Assembly (NCBI GenBank): GCA_002633005.1
Contig: NMRA01000096.1
Coordinates: forward strand, 124,001-188,000
Length of the DNA stretch: 64,000 nucleotides
Reading direction: 5' to 3'
From: Phoronis australis
Lineage: Eukaryota > Phoronida > Phoronidae
Shown here: piece by piece, positions 22,601 through 34,900 of the stretch
Numbering within the stretch: the first letter of the stretch is position 1
How the letters are laid out: each line of letters begins with the position of its first letter
The notes under the pieces: model-generated
What the model was told of the DNA's origin: nothing
Databases searched by the model: none
The model's input: the letters and a program-made list of their open reading frames with translations, nothing else
Position numbers and translations under genes: made by a program

Positions 22601-25600
22601 AGTGTGGCGACAGACGCATTGACTCCTAAAACTAAATCTCCGGATGTTGAAATAAAAAAGGTCAAAGACTGTGGCATTTCTCCAGAGTCTACCTCTGAGT
22701 GTAGTTATAGTTATGTTCAGCTGTTCACAGACTATGAATCAAATGTGGGCGATTTGACAGAATTTGGTGCTGCTCACTTTCACAAGCCAAACAGCGACGG
22801 CAGTGGCGACGGTAAGTCGCATAACGTTCATGACCATCAAGGGGATGACGGAGGGACAGACTTGGACACAACGTTACGAAGTGGAAATGAAGGAAATGGG
22901 GACAGTTTTCACGCTGTGCTCAGTAACTCTAGTCAGCCCCCACCCGAGCTGTTTAGTATAATTAGTTATGATAGTGATACCGAGCGTAAGGACAGTACGC
23001 TATCTGAAAGTGACACATTGGCTGCGATTGATAGGATACCTGGAATACCTGAGGAAACTAGTGACTCAGCTTTTCAAGAGAATGGTGTGCCTCATGTCGT
23101 AGGGCAGTACGATAATGCAGGTCAGTCAGAAATCAATGCCACAAGTAGCCTTTCTGAAGCATCGGACTTGATCTCCAGTGCGAAGGAGTTACTGAAGTCA
23201 GTTGACGAGGCTTTAGCTGAATGTGATAGCGATGAGATTACGTCTTCTCAGAGTCAAAAGCCATCTCTACAGTCACAGAGTGTAGATGAGCACGGACATT
23301 TCTCTGCTGATATTAGCATTTATGACATTAATCGTAGCTACAATAGTGATCATAGTATCGATGCCAACATAACCACACAGTCTGAGAAACATGAATTACT
23401 TGAAGATTCGTCTCTGAAGCGTGATGAAAAGCTAGAATCTGACTTTACTTCAGTTGTACCTGACTTTCCCAGACCTCTTTGCCGCCAACTATCGCAGAAC
23501 ATGTCTTTGGACAGAAGTTTTGATTCCCCTCGCACGTACAAAAACCGAGGGCATCTGTTCTCCACCGTTTTCTCGGATTTGGATGCAATGGCGTCCAAAG
23601 TTTCCTCGTTCAAACTGCCCGAGGCATGCGTCTGTCAGTGGGTGGCAGAGATCATTGTGGCAGTAAGTCACCTTCACTACCTGGGAATTATTTGCTGGTA
23701 AGGCAAACTTTATTATAATATCTCAACAAGTTTTCTGTTCAATTTCTGTTGAAGATGTACCCATGACCAATAGAAGTACTCATGCATGGATCTATCAAAA
23801 CACACTATTCACATTTCTGTTCTACTGCCATTATGCCACAAAGCTACCTGTAAAATTGATGAAACGTCAATAAAATAAAGTTTTGCTCAACTGTTGACCG
23901 GACAGAGTTAACATGACAAAACTAATTACATGATGAGTTGTGAATATTTTGTTTATGTCACTGTAAACAAAACTTGTCTATAATAACCATGCACTAGTAT
24001 TAATTTCTTAGATCCAATGTTAGATTTATAATTAGATTAAGTTCCGGTGATATTGCCCTGTTAATGTGTGCGTTAGCACAGTACTTTGATTATCGTGCTT
24101 TTAAGCACTATAATGAGATTTTAATTAAAATGAAAAACGTTGAATGTTTGATTATAAGTTTACTTTGGTCAAAAAAGTGGATACACTGTGGTCGGAATGG
24201 AGTTAGCAGTTGTTGTTGTTGACCTAACAAATCACTTTATTTTATTGCACTCAATATAATATCCATGGGAATTAATACGCTGTTGTTAAGGGGCTATAAA
24301 TTCTGAAAATACATATCAGTCATAACAAGTACGTCACAAAAAAGTAAAATGTCACTCAGAAACACATTTTGACAATACATCCGTTCAATGTTTGTTTCAG
24401 TGATCTTAGGCCAGACAACATCCTATTGGGTGACCGAGGCCACATCCTGTTGACCTTCTTCAGTCAGTGGCGGTGTGTGTCGCGCTCTCTAGACTCGCAG
24501 GCCATAGATCTGCTGTACGTCGCACCTGGTGAGTGAATCATGTCCAGTCGAAATGCTGCAGCCATTTTGTGGAATGAATTTCTGAAATGTCCTTAAAGAG
24601 TCAACCAATCCATGTGATTGGCTGATTCATATCTGCAACTTTTTTTAAAACATTCATACAGTTTAGGGTTTTGTAACTATAAAGCCAGATGTGGGTTATG
24701 ACTTAGAATCGAATCTGTGTAAAAAGTACTGCTTCTGCTTTGCACTACCTTGACAGAAGCTTCTGTGTGTCCACAAAATTGTACTAGAAAAATTTTTAAT
24801 GTTCTTGGGTTTCATTCTATACTTACCGACACCCTTCTCCATTAGAAATATTTTCAATAAACAAAATAGCAATTTTTCCTCTCCCTACAGACAGTTTTTC
24901 AGAAAATTTCGAAGCTACGCACCTCGCTAGTAGCCCCTCCCTCCAATGTACATTTTGTGCAGTTTTGAAAATGTGGCTTAATTTTGGACGACTTAGTCTG
25001 TGAGCTGCGTTAGGGCATTTGTCATATTGTCCGAGTAGCTTGTGAAATTCCTTTTGGTCTGCTGATAGGATTTTCGGTGGTCATTTACAGTTAGGTGGCA
25101 ATGAAGTTGTAAAGATTGGGTTGTATTATTAAGTTTTCATTAATTGCATACGAATAACACTATTATTTCTGCAGAATTGAAGCGGCCCATTCAGCCGTCG
25201 CCAATCTGTGACTGGTGGAGTGTTGGTGTGCTACTGTACGAGCTACTCACGTGTCAGACACTGGTATCAGCGCACCCTGCTGGTATTACCACTCACACCC
25301 AGTTGCTCATTCCCGATCACGTATCCGAGGAAGCGCGATCTCTCCTCAGTCAGGTAAGACAAGGCATGACAAGGAAATAGATTGGTTACTTGTTGTCTTA
25401 TTGGCCGATCGTCTCTTTTTACATAACCCTCTCATGATTTCCACCTAGGATATTTTGTGTTTCAAGTGCAAGTGTTGTGAGTTAATTCACACTGTGTCTT
25501 GTAGGCATTTTCCTCTTTTTATATTCTTGCTTATTTCTGCTAGAGTGTGGTGACACTTAGTTCTTTCCCATGTAACGTGAATTGTTCTTCACTTTCATTT

Positions 25601-25732
25601 TCCTGTTGGTACACTGTTTTGCAGTTGCTTGTTGTTAATCCACAAGAAAGACTGGGGGCTGGATTGAATGGTGCCGAAGAAATTAAAAGTCATCCGTTTT
25701 TCTCCAAGATTGACTGGAACAAGCTCAGCTAA
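13634..25732 (+). CDS. RPS6KC1: Ribosomal protein S6 kinase delta-1 (RPK118-like), complete twelve-exon gene
   Basis: Endosomal PX-MIT protein with a kinase-like domain; the family binds PI3P. Coding exons: 13634-13750, 16358-16393, 16814-16931, 17261-17376, 18531-18673, 19329-20035, 20737-20858, 21256-21411, 22280-23697, 24401-24528, 25175-25353, 25625-25732; all GT-AG with agreeing phases, 1115 aa (human about 1066). PX domain, residues about 20-129 ([51 protein letters not shown]). MIT domain about 370-445 ([25 protein letters not shown]). The kinase-like domain starts near 480 ([15 protein letters not shown]; lysine in TFIIK) and is split by a roughly 390-residue acidic/serine insert. The catalytic loop reads CCDLRPDN and the DFG position TFFSQW, so it is probably a pseudokinase; APE and [13 protein letters not shown] are kept. 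ATG 13649 aligns better with the human start than 13634; an in-frame ATG at 13520 is also possible. Confidence 0.93.
13866..14815. mobile_element. Foldback element with about 300-bp inverted arms in RPS6KC1 intron 1
   Basis: The left arm (about 13866-14165: AGGCAATGACCATCGCCTCT, GCAGCTCCTATAAGCGCTCC, GAGGAACAGCTTAGGAGGTT) is inverted at about 14490-14815 (AACCTCCTAAGGTGTTCCTC, GAGGCGATGGTCATTGCCT). The spacer is about 320 bases and has no recognisable coding. Related partial arms lie at 12719-12810 and 16017-16250. Confidence 0.85.
14840..16255. mobile_element. Foldback-family fragments in RPS6KC1 intron 1
   Basis: Bases 14847-14905 (GTATGAAGACTATCGTCAAA, AGGTACCACTGTTGA) and 15530-15645 are inverted copies of parts of 12930-13180. 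Bases 16017-16250 resemble the left arm of the 13866 element (CGCATAGAGGGACAGCTTAG, TTCTTCCAACTCGAACAAAT). The stretch between (about 14910-15530) shows nothing I recognise. Confidence 0.6.
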
Positions 25733-28194
25733 TGTTAGCATCTCAGAGTGGATAGTTTAATCCTCTGAAATCATCATGCAGTATTAGCACAACTGAGTGA
25801 TTGTAATATGTGCAATATGAAGTGGGAGAAACGCTTGGGTGCTTCTGCTGGTGAATAAGGGACACCTTTTGATAGACAACAGTGAAAATATTGAACAGTT
25901 GAATTCACATTTTCCTTAATGTACTCAATGTACTAAAACGCACATTATAATCGTGATACACAACCAATCGCATTATGTCTCATACTTTTCCGTGCCGTGA
26001 CAGAATTTGATTTCCATTCCCAACGAAAAGATCGAGAAAATGGGCAGATGAAGAAGAACATCAAAAAGTCATCAATTTTTACAGGATAACCAATTCTTCC
26101 AAAATTTGGCCACTTCATATCCATTGCCAATAATCCCATGATTCCTTTCAATGGTAGAAATAATTGTGGTCATGGCAAGAAAATTTTTGTTACAGTAAAT
26201 TGGCCCGTTCCTTGATTTTCATATCAAGGTCATGTGTTGGGAAGGTAGTGTCCTTTTAATTTTTTTGTGCTGACGATTGAATCTTTTATTGTTGTTTCAA
26301 TAACAGAAACTAAGAGCACAAAATAAAAGTTTACCATAGGAGGAACAGTGACGGGGGGGGGGGCAAAGTTTTTGGACAACGTTGTTAGTCACTTCGAGGC
26401 ATGGATGTGTATCCCAAGCTGCCATTTTGGTTGAGTGGAGAAACATCAGAGGACTACTCCATGACACAAGACTCGGCTAATAAGATCACATATCTTTCTT
26501 GTAATGCGTGACGCCATCTCTGGAAGTCTTGTGATCTCGCCAGACTCGGAAAAAATTAATTTTGTGGATCACAGCCCAGGATAAAACAAAGGTAGTGAAG
26601 ATTTCATAATATGTTGTTGAATTAGAACTAGTAATTTAAGATCAGAAAGAAGCTGTGAACCTAAAACACAGAAGTAGGTCATCACATTAAAATGGTAACT
26701 GTTAACTGTGTTATTGATTACAAAACCTTCGAGTTTATTATTATGGTGAAAGCAAACTATTGTTGATACCATTGATGTTTTTTTTCAATGGCATTGTAAA
26801 ATCAAAACTATTCTAAAGGGTTTTGAAAGAAAAGTTAGGTTTGGTAGCAGCTTCCCTTGGTACACAAAATTGATTGAAGACACATCTGTTAGACTCATCT
26901 GTTATAGTCTTAATGGGCACTCTCTCAAACTCACTGTATATTTGCCGATTCTCTAAAGAACAAAGAACAAAGAGATATTACAAAGGTATCATGTAAAATT
27001 AATAAAGTATTAAAATTGTAAAGGTGCAACAGTGTTGTGTCTTCAACATAAGAATATATGGTATATATACTTAAAATGATGACAACAAATTTTAGATTAC
27101 TGTAACTTTATTTTGATATCACATACAGTGCTGAAAAATATAGACCCACTCATTTTACGTTGGTTACGCACTGACTACACTGTACATTTTCATTTGTATT
27201 TCAGCAAGTTGTAATGCATGTTTCTGTTTGATGTACATTAGTTCAACAAGGTTGTGGTTTGTTCTAGTGATGTTTAGATGCAGGTATCTGCATTTGTGTG
27301 AGCTTAGTCCCACCTCTGGTGATAAAATGTTCTGAGAATGTTTCCCCAAATCCTGGAGCAGAGTATCCCTAAGTCCATGTTAATTAAAATTAGTGAGTGT
27401 AATCTCCAAAGCTTTCAACTTTAAAGTGGCAGATTATTTCAAAATTTACACCTGACTGTGTCTTCCCATGTACCTTTTTTACAAAGCAGTTATCATTTCC
27501 AGACTTGTGTGCACTTCATGTTTTGCCTATGCATCAAAATGCTGCTGTTACAGTGCTGATTTTTTATGAAATGAAAATTGTACAACTAAAAAAGGGCATG
27601 AATCGTGCAAGGGGTTCCTGAGCATTGCTCAGCTAGCTGTCGTGATTATTCCACTATGTACTTAAAGCAGTTGGAGCATCTGTCAGTGGTGTTGTATAAT
27701 GAAATTTCATTGTTTGTGTTTTTGTATCGAGCAGACTGAACTTTGATGAAACAAAGCTTTTTATGCTTTTAATAAATAAGTTATTTATGTTTTCAATAAA
27801 TGATTCTTTTTACTGTATTTAATAGTCTGTTTGTGGAAAGCAGGGTAGTATATTCTGCATGCATGCCTACGCCATGATGGCATATTTGCAAGAGAGTAAT
27901 TCACAGACTAAATTATCAAATCTATTTTCCAAATCCCATGAACAAGTTACCTTAAAATATTAAACAGTCTTTGATAACAGTAGTTTGAATGGTTCTGCCA
28001 ACAATAAATTCTCATCTCATAAGAACTTTATAATATCAAAGAGCAAGACAAAAATTGTCGTGCATAACAAAGTTGAAAAATGCAGATGACAAGCGGAATT
28101 ATTAGAGTTTTAAATAATAAAATAACAGATTTTAAAAATCTTCCGAGACAACAAAACTCACTTTGTCGAAAGCAGGCAAAAGCCAATAACAAAT

Positions 28195-28800
28195 ATTTTG
28201 TCTGCATCTCATTTCAATTAATGAAAAACAAAAACCCCTATTTTACAACTAAAGTAGTAAGTCGCTCACAGTGGCCCTACATTTTGAGTAACCAGTTTGA
28301 TGCCTGTTAATCAGTGGAGAAAACTGGTTCTCAAAATGCAGGACCCCTTTAAGTGACTATTGTCATTAGAGCTGCAAGAAGTGCCATTTTCGAAAATTTT
28401 GGTTCATGATTCTGCATGGAACACTTAGCTTAGTTCTTTAATACAGATAGTTATCACGATTCCTAATTATACCTATCACTAGGTACCACATGGAAATCGC
28501 AACTACCACTAGGTACAAAGTGGAAATCACACTTACCACTAGGCAGAGTGGAAATCTTATTTACCACTAGGTACCACATGGAAATAACCCCTACCACTAG
28601 GTACCACATGGAAATTGCACCAACCATTAGGTACCACATGGAAATTGCACCTACCACTAGGCACCAATTAGAAATCAAACCTATCACTAGGAACAGTGCA
28701 GTAATCGCACTTTAGTGCTAGGTACCACGTGGAAATCACCTATCGCTAGGTACCATGTGGAAATCAAACCTATCGCTAGGTACCATTTGGTAATCGTTGA
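28195..28800. repeat. Minisatellite-bearing repeat, copy 1
   Basis: Begins with TTTTGTCTGCATCTCATTTC, includes a snapback MITE (28261-28366), then GCTGCAAGAAGTGCCATTTT, then a minisatellite at 28472-28796 of about eleven units near 30 bp (core CTACCACTAGGTACCACATG followed by GAAATTGCAC). The whole block is repeated at 29931-30365. Confidence 0.85.
28261..28366. mobile_element. Snapback MITE
   Basis: The arms (ACATTTTGAGTAACCAGTTT and AAACTGGTTCTCAAAATGCA) fold back around a loop of about 20 bases. Ends GTCGCTCACAGTGG and CCTTTAAGTGACTATTG resemble those of the copies at 29998 and 52920. Confidence 0.75.
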
Positions 28801-29199
28801 TTGCTTCATCGGGAACATTCACTGACACTAACTTGATTTATTTCAGCTAAAGTCAGACCTTCAACTAGACCTAATATACTGCTGCGTGGCGCCTACTGTA
28901 ATGAGACAGATAATGAACTAATGCTAACATTATTAAGCGCAGCCCACTTCAATTACAAGCGATTCTAATAACCTCTGCTAAATTAACAAATGTTGTAAAC
29001 AACCTCTACCCACCCAATAATACCTATCACCATTACCCATCTCCTCAACAAATAACATGATCAAAACTTAGATACAAAAATACAACAAAAATAACGGTAT
29101 AACCATTAGTTACCATAAGCTACGACCAAACAACCTTAAAATACTACCCATAACATGTTCAGTGTATTAAAAATAGGTACAATAAAATTGAAATAACCA

Positions 29200-29450
29200 G
29201 GGGCCTGTTCCAAGAAACTGACTTAAGTTCATTTTTGACATAAGTTTAAGATTTGTCTTAACTCCCAAACTCTGAAACCTCCACAGTCAGCAAGTTAATG
29301 GAAATTAAGACAAAACTTATATCAAACACTTAAGTCATACTTAAGATCTCTTTCCTGAATCGTTTTTGAGACAAATTTAACTTTTATTTTAAAATTTACT
29401 AAAATTTAAGATTTGTCTTAGCTAAGTCAGTTTTGTTGGAACGGGTCCCA
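29200..29450. mobile_element. MITE of about 250 bp with GGGCCTGTTCCAA ends
   Basis: The left end GGGGCCTGTTCCAAGAAACT and right end (TTTTGTTGGAACGGGTCCC) are inverted copies, and the adjoining TGACTTAAG/CTAAGTCA segments also mirror each other. The interior is AT-rich with repeated AAGATTTGTCTTA and carries no coding frame. It fits nonautonomous DNA elements with GGGSCCGTTCC-type termini. Confidence 0.8.
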
Positions 29451-29930
29451 GATCAACAATTACATATAAAAGAGTTTTAGTAAAACAGCAAAAACATTAA
29501 AGATACCTAGATAATTTCTTCACCAAACTTTTACTTTTAGTAATCTATGGACAGGCTTCAAGACTTAAAATTGTATCCCTAATACACTGCTGTGTGTACA
29601 AGTTTTAACAGTTAAGACACGGTGTTACACAATTTTACCCCAAGGCTCTTTGCGCTTTTTTGTCTCCATGTACAGTAACACCTTCGGTAAAATATCACTG
29701 GAAAGTTGTATGCTTGCAGGAGACTTCTGCTATATTTGGTGGAGAGCGTCTCCCATAGGCATTTGTCAGAACTATCCATTAAGCTTCAAGACGTGTTTGC
29801 AAACAAACCAAGACAAGAGTGATAGACTGCTTGAAGCCAGTTTACAGATAAATTGAAGATGTAACCAAAGTGCTCTATCAAAAATCTAACAAAAACACAA
29901 AAGTGACTTAATGGGCCGAGCAAAAATTTT

Positions 29931-30365
29931 TTTTGTCTGCATCTCATTTCAATTAATGAAAAACAAAAACCATTATTTTAGAACTAAATTAGTAACAGTC
30001 GCTCACAGTGGCCCTACATTTTGAGTAACTAGTTTGATGCCTGTTAATCAGTGGAGAAAACTGGTTTTCAAAATTCAGGACTCCTTTAAGTGACTATTGC
30101 CATTAAAGCTGCAAGAAGCGCCATTTTCGAAAATCTTTTGGTTCATGTTTCTACATGGAACACTTAGCTTAGTTCTTTAATACAGAGAGTTATCACGATT
30201 CCTAATCACACCTATCACTAGGTACCACATGGAAACTGCACCTACCACTATGTACCACGTGGAAATTGCAACTACCACTAGGCAGAGTGGAAATCTCATC
30301 TACCACTAGGTACCACATGGAAGTGCACCAAGCACTAGGTACCACATGGAAATCGCAACTACCAC
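29931..30365. repeat. Minisatellite-bearing repeat, copy 2
   Basis: Direct copy of the 28195-28800 block with a snapback MITE at 29998-30102, the GCTGCAAGAAGCGCCATTTT spacer, and a shorter minisatellite at 30210-30364 (about five units near 30 bp). The array lengths differ while the flanks align, as expected when tandem units expand after duplication. Confidence 0.85.
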
Positions 30366-31640
30366 ATTAACCAATTTTCATAACAATTCTTATAGTGATT
30401 TGGCCGATGGAGATGGATGCCAAAAACAAACTAAAACATATAAAAAATCTGCCACTAGGAGGCATCCACAAGGTCAAATCCATCAGAAAATGAAAAGGTG
30501 TCATTGCCTCATTAATAGAAAGAACTCCCAAGATATGAAGCAAAACAGAAAAAATAAAATTGCCACTAAGGGGCACAGTGGGAGTTGGATCTGTCTGAAT
30601 GTCGTCGCCATCCCTTGTCACCATCATACAAATACAATTGACAAATTTAACAAAGATCCTGTAGAGGGTAAGAGATACAACCAAAGATGCAAAGAAAACA
30701 AAGCTGCCACTAAGATGCACTTAAATAGTCGAAGATGTCCAAAAATGATCGTCAACCGTCCCCTTACCAGTAAAAACAATTTTCATAATCAGCCTGAGAG
30801 TGGTTTGGCCAACAGAGAGGCAAATGCCAAAAATAGGTTCAAAAATAGTAGAGATGGCGACTAGGTGACATGCACTACATCAAATCCATCTGAAAATGGA
30901 AAAATGTCATGGTCTCTTCAATAGAAATCTGTTTATTTGCCAAATTTTATAAAAAATCCGTCCAGATACTCCTAAGATACAGAGTAGCTGGATCTGTCCA
31001 AAAGTTGTCGTCACTTGTTGTCACCTTATAAATACAATACACTCAACAAATTTAACAAAAATACTGGAGAGGGTTTAGGAGATACAGCCATGGACGCAAA
31101 AATACAAACTGCCACAAGGAGGAGACACTGTAATTGAAGCCATCCAGAAATCATAGCCAGCTGTCCTCTTCCCAGTAAGAATAAATTATGTCAATTTTCA
31201 TAACCATGGTGGTTTGACCTACAGATGGGCAGACGCAACTCTAAAACAGTAAAATGGCCACTAGGTGGGGTATAATACATTGAATCTGTTCAAAAACATG
31301 AAGATGGCGTTGTATTCTTAATAGATATCTATTTGCCAAATTTCTTGAAATCTGCTAAGGAAACAAAAGATACAGAGGGATACATAAAAAACTAAAGTTG
31401 TTACCAAATGCCACGCCAGAAGACGGATCCATTTGAAAATTCACTCGTGCAGTCCCACTCACAAAACGAACATAACACTGCAAAATTTCATGAACACAGT
31501 TACATCAAGTGGGTTTTGGAAATATAGTAGCGGACAACGGACAGACGGACGGAAATGATAGCATAATGCGCCTACATATAAATATATGGGCGCACCCACA
31601 TATAAATATGTGAGCGCATAAAAATGCGAACAATTCAACC
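30366..31640. repeat. Noncoding repeat with recurring CCACTAGG-type cores and GACGGAC tail
   Basis: Degenerate units separated by phrases such as GTAGAGGGTAAGAGATACA and CAAATTTAACAAA. CCACTAGG-like cores occur at 30452, 30563, 30707, 31112 and 31258. The block ends with a GACAGACGGACGG motif near 31545 followed by an AT-rich imperfect dyad (ACATATAAATATATGG, CCACATATAAATATGTG). The same type of repeat recurs at 43750-46490. Confidence 0.6.
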
Positions 31641-31951
31641 ACAAAGTCACTTTCAAACAAACAGCGCTTAATATAACTTAAAACAACGCACTACAATGTT
31701 CCAGTTTCTCCAACATGACATGCATAGTATTTTTAAACAAATTCCTCTCATAATAACAAAACAAAAGGGGCAAGGATTCGGCCTGAGACCAAAATATAAA
31801 TTTTATAAGGGCACTTTTCTCAATGGATTGAAGTTTTCATATTTTCCTAAATTCAATCGATTTGAATTTTTACCTGAATGGTTTAGGAAATACGAGACAG
31901 AGAACAGAGCTGGAACTCTGACCCCAGGTTTTATTGTAACCACAACAGCCA

Positions 31952-34900
31952 CTAAAGCTCAGTGTGTGCATGGTGGCTTTTAGTGGGATGTCTGCCCACT
32001 TTGTGATAAAGACGAGAATCCGAGAGATCATCCTGGGGTATAGTTGTTTCTGTATGCTCAGTAAGGGGCTCCTCGAGAGGTTTAATCGGTGTACTAACAG
32101 GCGTTTCTTCATCTACCTCTTCTGGTTCGAGCTCAGTGGATGAGTAGTCTACCAATTCAGCTGCAAAAATGGTACGATAAAATAAAGCTTGCTAGAAAAT
32201 ACGAGATCATTAAATATGGCCCATGCGAAACACAGTAACAATAACATAGATTTTTTACTTTGATCTTTAAGTTTTGTAGCCACAAGCAACAAACAGCGAA
32301 ATTAGATTATGATTTTGGTATATACTCTGCAAAATGCCTTATAAAATTTTCTACAAAAACAAACAAGGATTTCTGCTCTTACATTCATTCAAATACAATT
32401 ATTTACTATGAAAACGCAACATATCTTAATCGTTTTCAGTTTCAAACAAAAAAAACATAATAGTGCCACGTATAGCCAGTCAGACAAACCACACTTTTGT
32501 TACCTGGCATGGGATTTAAGTTCCTCTCTTCTCTCAATCGCTGTGCAGCCATAGCTTTCATTGGAGTGAGCATATCATACATCGGACTAGTGGGTATCCA
32601 TTCTGTCTTCTTCAACTGGCCTGGAGTGGAGAGCAGACGTCAAACAGATGCACACTAAGGAGATACAGAATTACCTTAGTTTTTACATAACATTACAAGG
32701 CACCAAATCTTCCCTGCCTACATGTGATTCCGGCCTGACTGTGAACAGAAACTGATCTTCTCTTGTGCACACTATTCCTCTCTGAGAATGCATATTTCCC
32801 TATGCCGTACCACCTTCCCACTGAAAATACTCTTGAACTCAATTTCCACCCAACAATACACAACAGCAACTATGAGATGCTAACAATAAAATATAGTCCA
32901 GCAGCTCAATAGACAATTTGGTTCGTGAGCACGGAACTAGTATCACAGGTAAGGAATAATGTGCGACGGGCAGGGTTGGTCTGTGTGTGAGCAAAGAAAT
33001 ACGTTCGAGCGAAACAAGAAATAGTGTGGAAGAGAGACTATACATCACCGATACAGAAATTATCATGCGTGAGAGAAGTTTTGTGTGCAGGAATACCCAA
33101 GCTTTACTCCAACAGGGAAGTCTATTAGTGCTTTGCGTTATGGTGAAATTTGAGAACTCAGTACAAAACGAAACCACCCAAAGAAAACATGAGGCCTGAC
33201 TGAAGAATATCTCACAAATCTTTCACTGTAAAAAATTAATGAAGCTTAGCGACCTTAAATGCAAAATTTTGAAAAAGGAAATTAATAATTAAGTTACGTC
33301 ACTTCAGTTATAAATTTGGTAGTAATAAGTTAGAACTTATTCATTACTAACATAGTTTTGATTAAAAACACGACTATACTTTCTGTTGCACAGCTTCATA
33401 ACACTTGAGCATACTCTGTTACAGTCGGGTTTTTAATTAAGTCTGCGTTAATAAAGAAGTATTGATTGAACTGTTAAGAAAACAATACTCTTTGATTAAC
33501 AAAGAACTGACCATTCGTTATTGCTTAGAATTTATTAGTTGGACTGTCACAGTGGTTATGATTTGAGCTGCAACATCACAGAACTGCTGGCTCTATTCCT
33601 CGCTCAGAAAACATCACCAATCTGAGTATGGAACAAGATGAGACTTATTTTATAGTACTGGAACATGTTCTAAACTGTTCTATTTAGAAACCAATGTTGG
33701 AGACTTAAGTTTTAAGCTGATATTGTTTATTTATTTATTATTGTGATATTTAAAATGAGGATGGCCTCTTCAGTGATAGCACTGCTTTCCAAGAGGGCCC
33801 TCAACAAGAAAAACAGTAATATAATACAATGAAGTAATAAAACAACAATGAAATATAGGTAACAAAGATACAATTAAAACAGGTTGAGAATTAAGACAAT
33901 AACGAAATGACAAATAATGGTAAAAATTTAACCAAGACAGATGAAATAAATTAAGAGATGATTCTAGACAGTGAGAGTATTACATGATTAAGACAGGCAG
34001 GGTATAAAAGGTCAAGTAAATTACAGCCACTTTTTAATATTTACTTTAAAGGTAGTAATTGAATTGGACCGTTTAATTTCTGGGCTAAAAGAATTCCATA
34101 TTATAGCAGCTGCATAGATAAAAGATCTCTTGCCCATCTCGGTTTTAATTTTTTTAGAATAAACATTGCGAGCAACAGAAGAACGTGTAGAATATACAGC
34201 CTGGCTGCTATTGAATTTACTGCTGAGATATGCTGGAGCCAAGCCATTGATACATCTGTACATACAACAGGCAGAGAGATATTTATTTCTTTGTCTTATT
34301 TTNNNNNNNNNNNNNNNNNNNNNNNNNNNNNNNNNNNNNNNNNNNNNNNNNNNNNNNNNNNNNNNNNNNNNNNNNNNNNNNNNNNNNNNNNNNNNNNNNN
34401 NNNNNNNNNNNNNNNNNNNNNNNNNNNNNNNNNNNNNNNNNNNNNNNNNNNNNNNNNNNNNNNNNNNNNNNNNNNNNNNNNNNNNNNNNNNNNNNNNNNN
34501 NNNNNNNNNNNNNNNNNNNNNNNNNNNNNNNNNNNNNNNNNNNNNNNNNNNNNNNNNNNNNNNNNNNNNNNNNNNNNNNNNNNNNNNNNNNNNNNNNNNN
34601 NNNNNNNNNNNNNNNNNNNNNNNNNNNNNNNNNNNNNNNNNNNNNNNNNNNNNNNNNNNNNNNNNNNNNNNNNNNNNNNNNNNNNNNNNNNNNNNNNNNN
34701 NNNNNNNNNNNNTCCCCTGATCCATATTATTAAAGATAAACTCAGTAGCATGAATGTTTGTAGTAAGAGTGGAATGCAAGGGGCAGAAACCAGACTGTGC
34801 TGCCGAGAGAAGGGAATTTTGCTCCAGGAACTGGTGAAGCTGCTTTTGAACACACCTTTCAAGAATTTTGGACACTGCAGGGAGGACCGATGTTGGTCTA

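Larger units (their letters stand above)
25733..31951. other. Intergenic region between the 3' ends of RPS6KC1 and TXNDC16
   Basis: About 6.2 kb between convergent stop codons. The first part is presumably RPS6KC1 3' UTR; plus-strand AATAAA hexamers at 26322-26327 and 27001-27006 (the latter with a GT-rich stretch downstream) are candidate poly(A) signals. On the minus strand an AATAAA at 31935-31930 lies just after the TXNDC16 stop. A guanine run is present near 26350. From 28.2 kb on it is repeats: two snapback MITEs, two minisatellites, a 250-bp MITE and a 1.3-kb noncoding repeat. The open frame at 30346-30864 lies inside that repeat and looks fortuitous. Confidence 0.65.

Noticed and set aside
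28466-28796. A possible CRISPR-like array in the 30-bp repeats
   Set aside because: Units are head-to-tail with no unique spacers, and the window is eukaryotic; it is a minisatellite.
30346-30864. A 172-codon plus-strand frame rich in Lys, Asn and His
   Set aside because: Lies wholly in the repeat with CCACTAGG cores; repeated composition and no family match.
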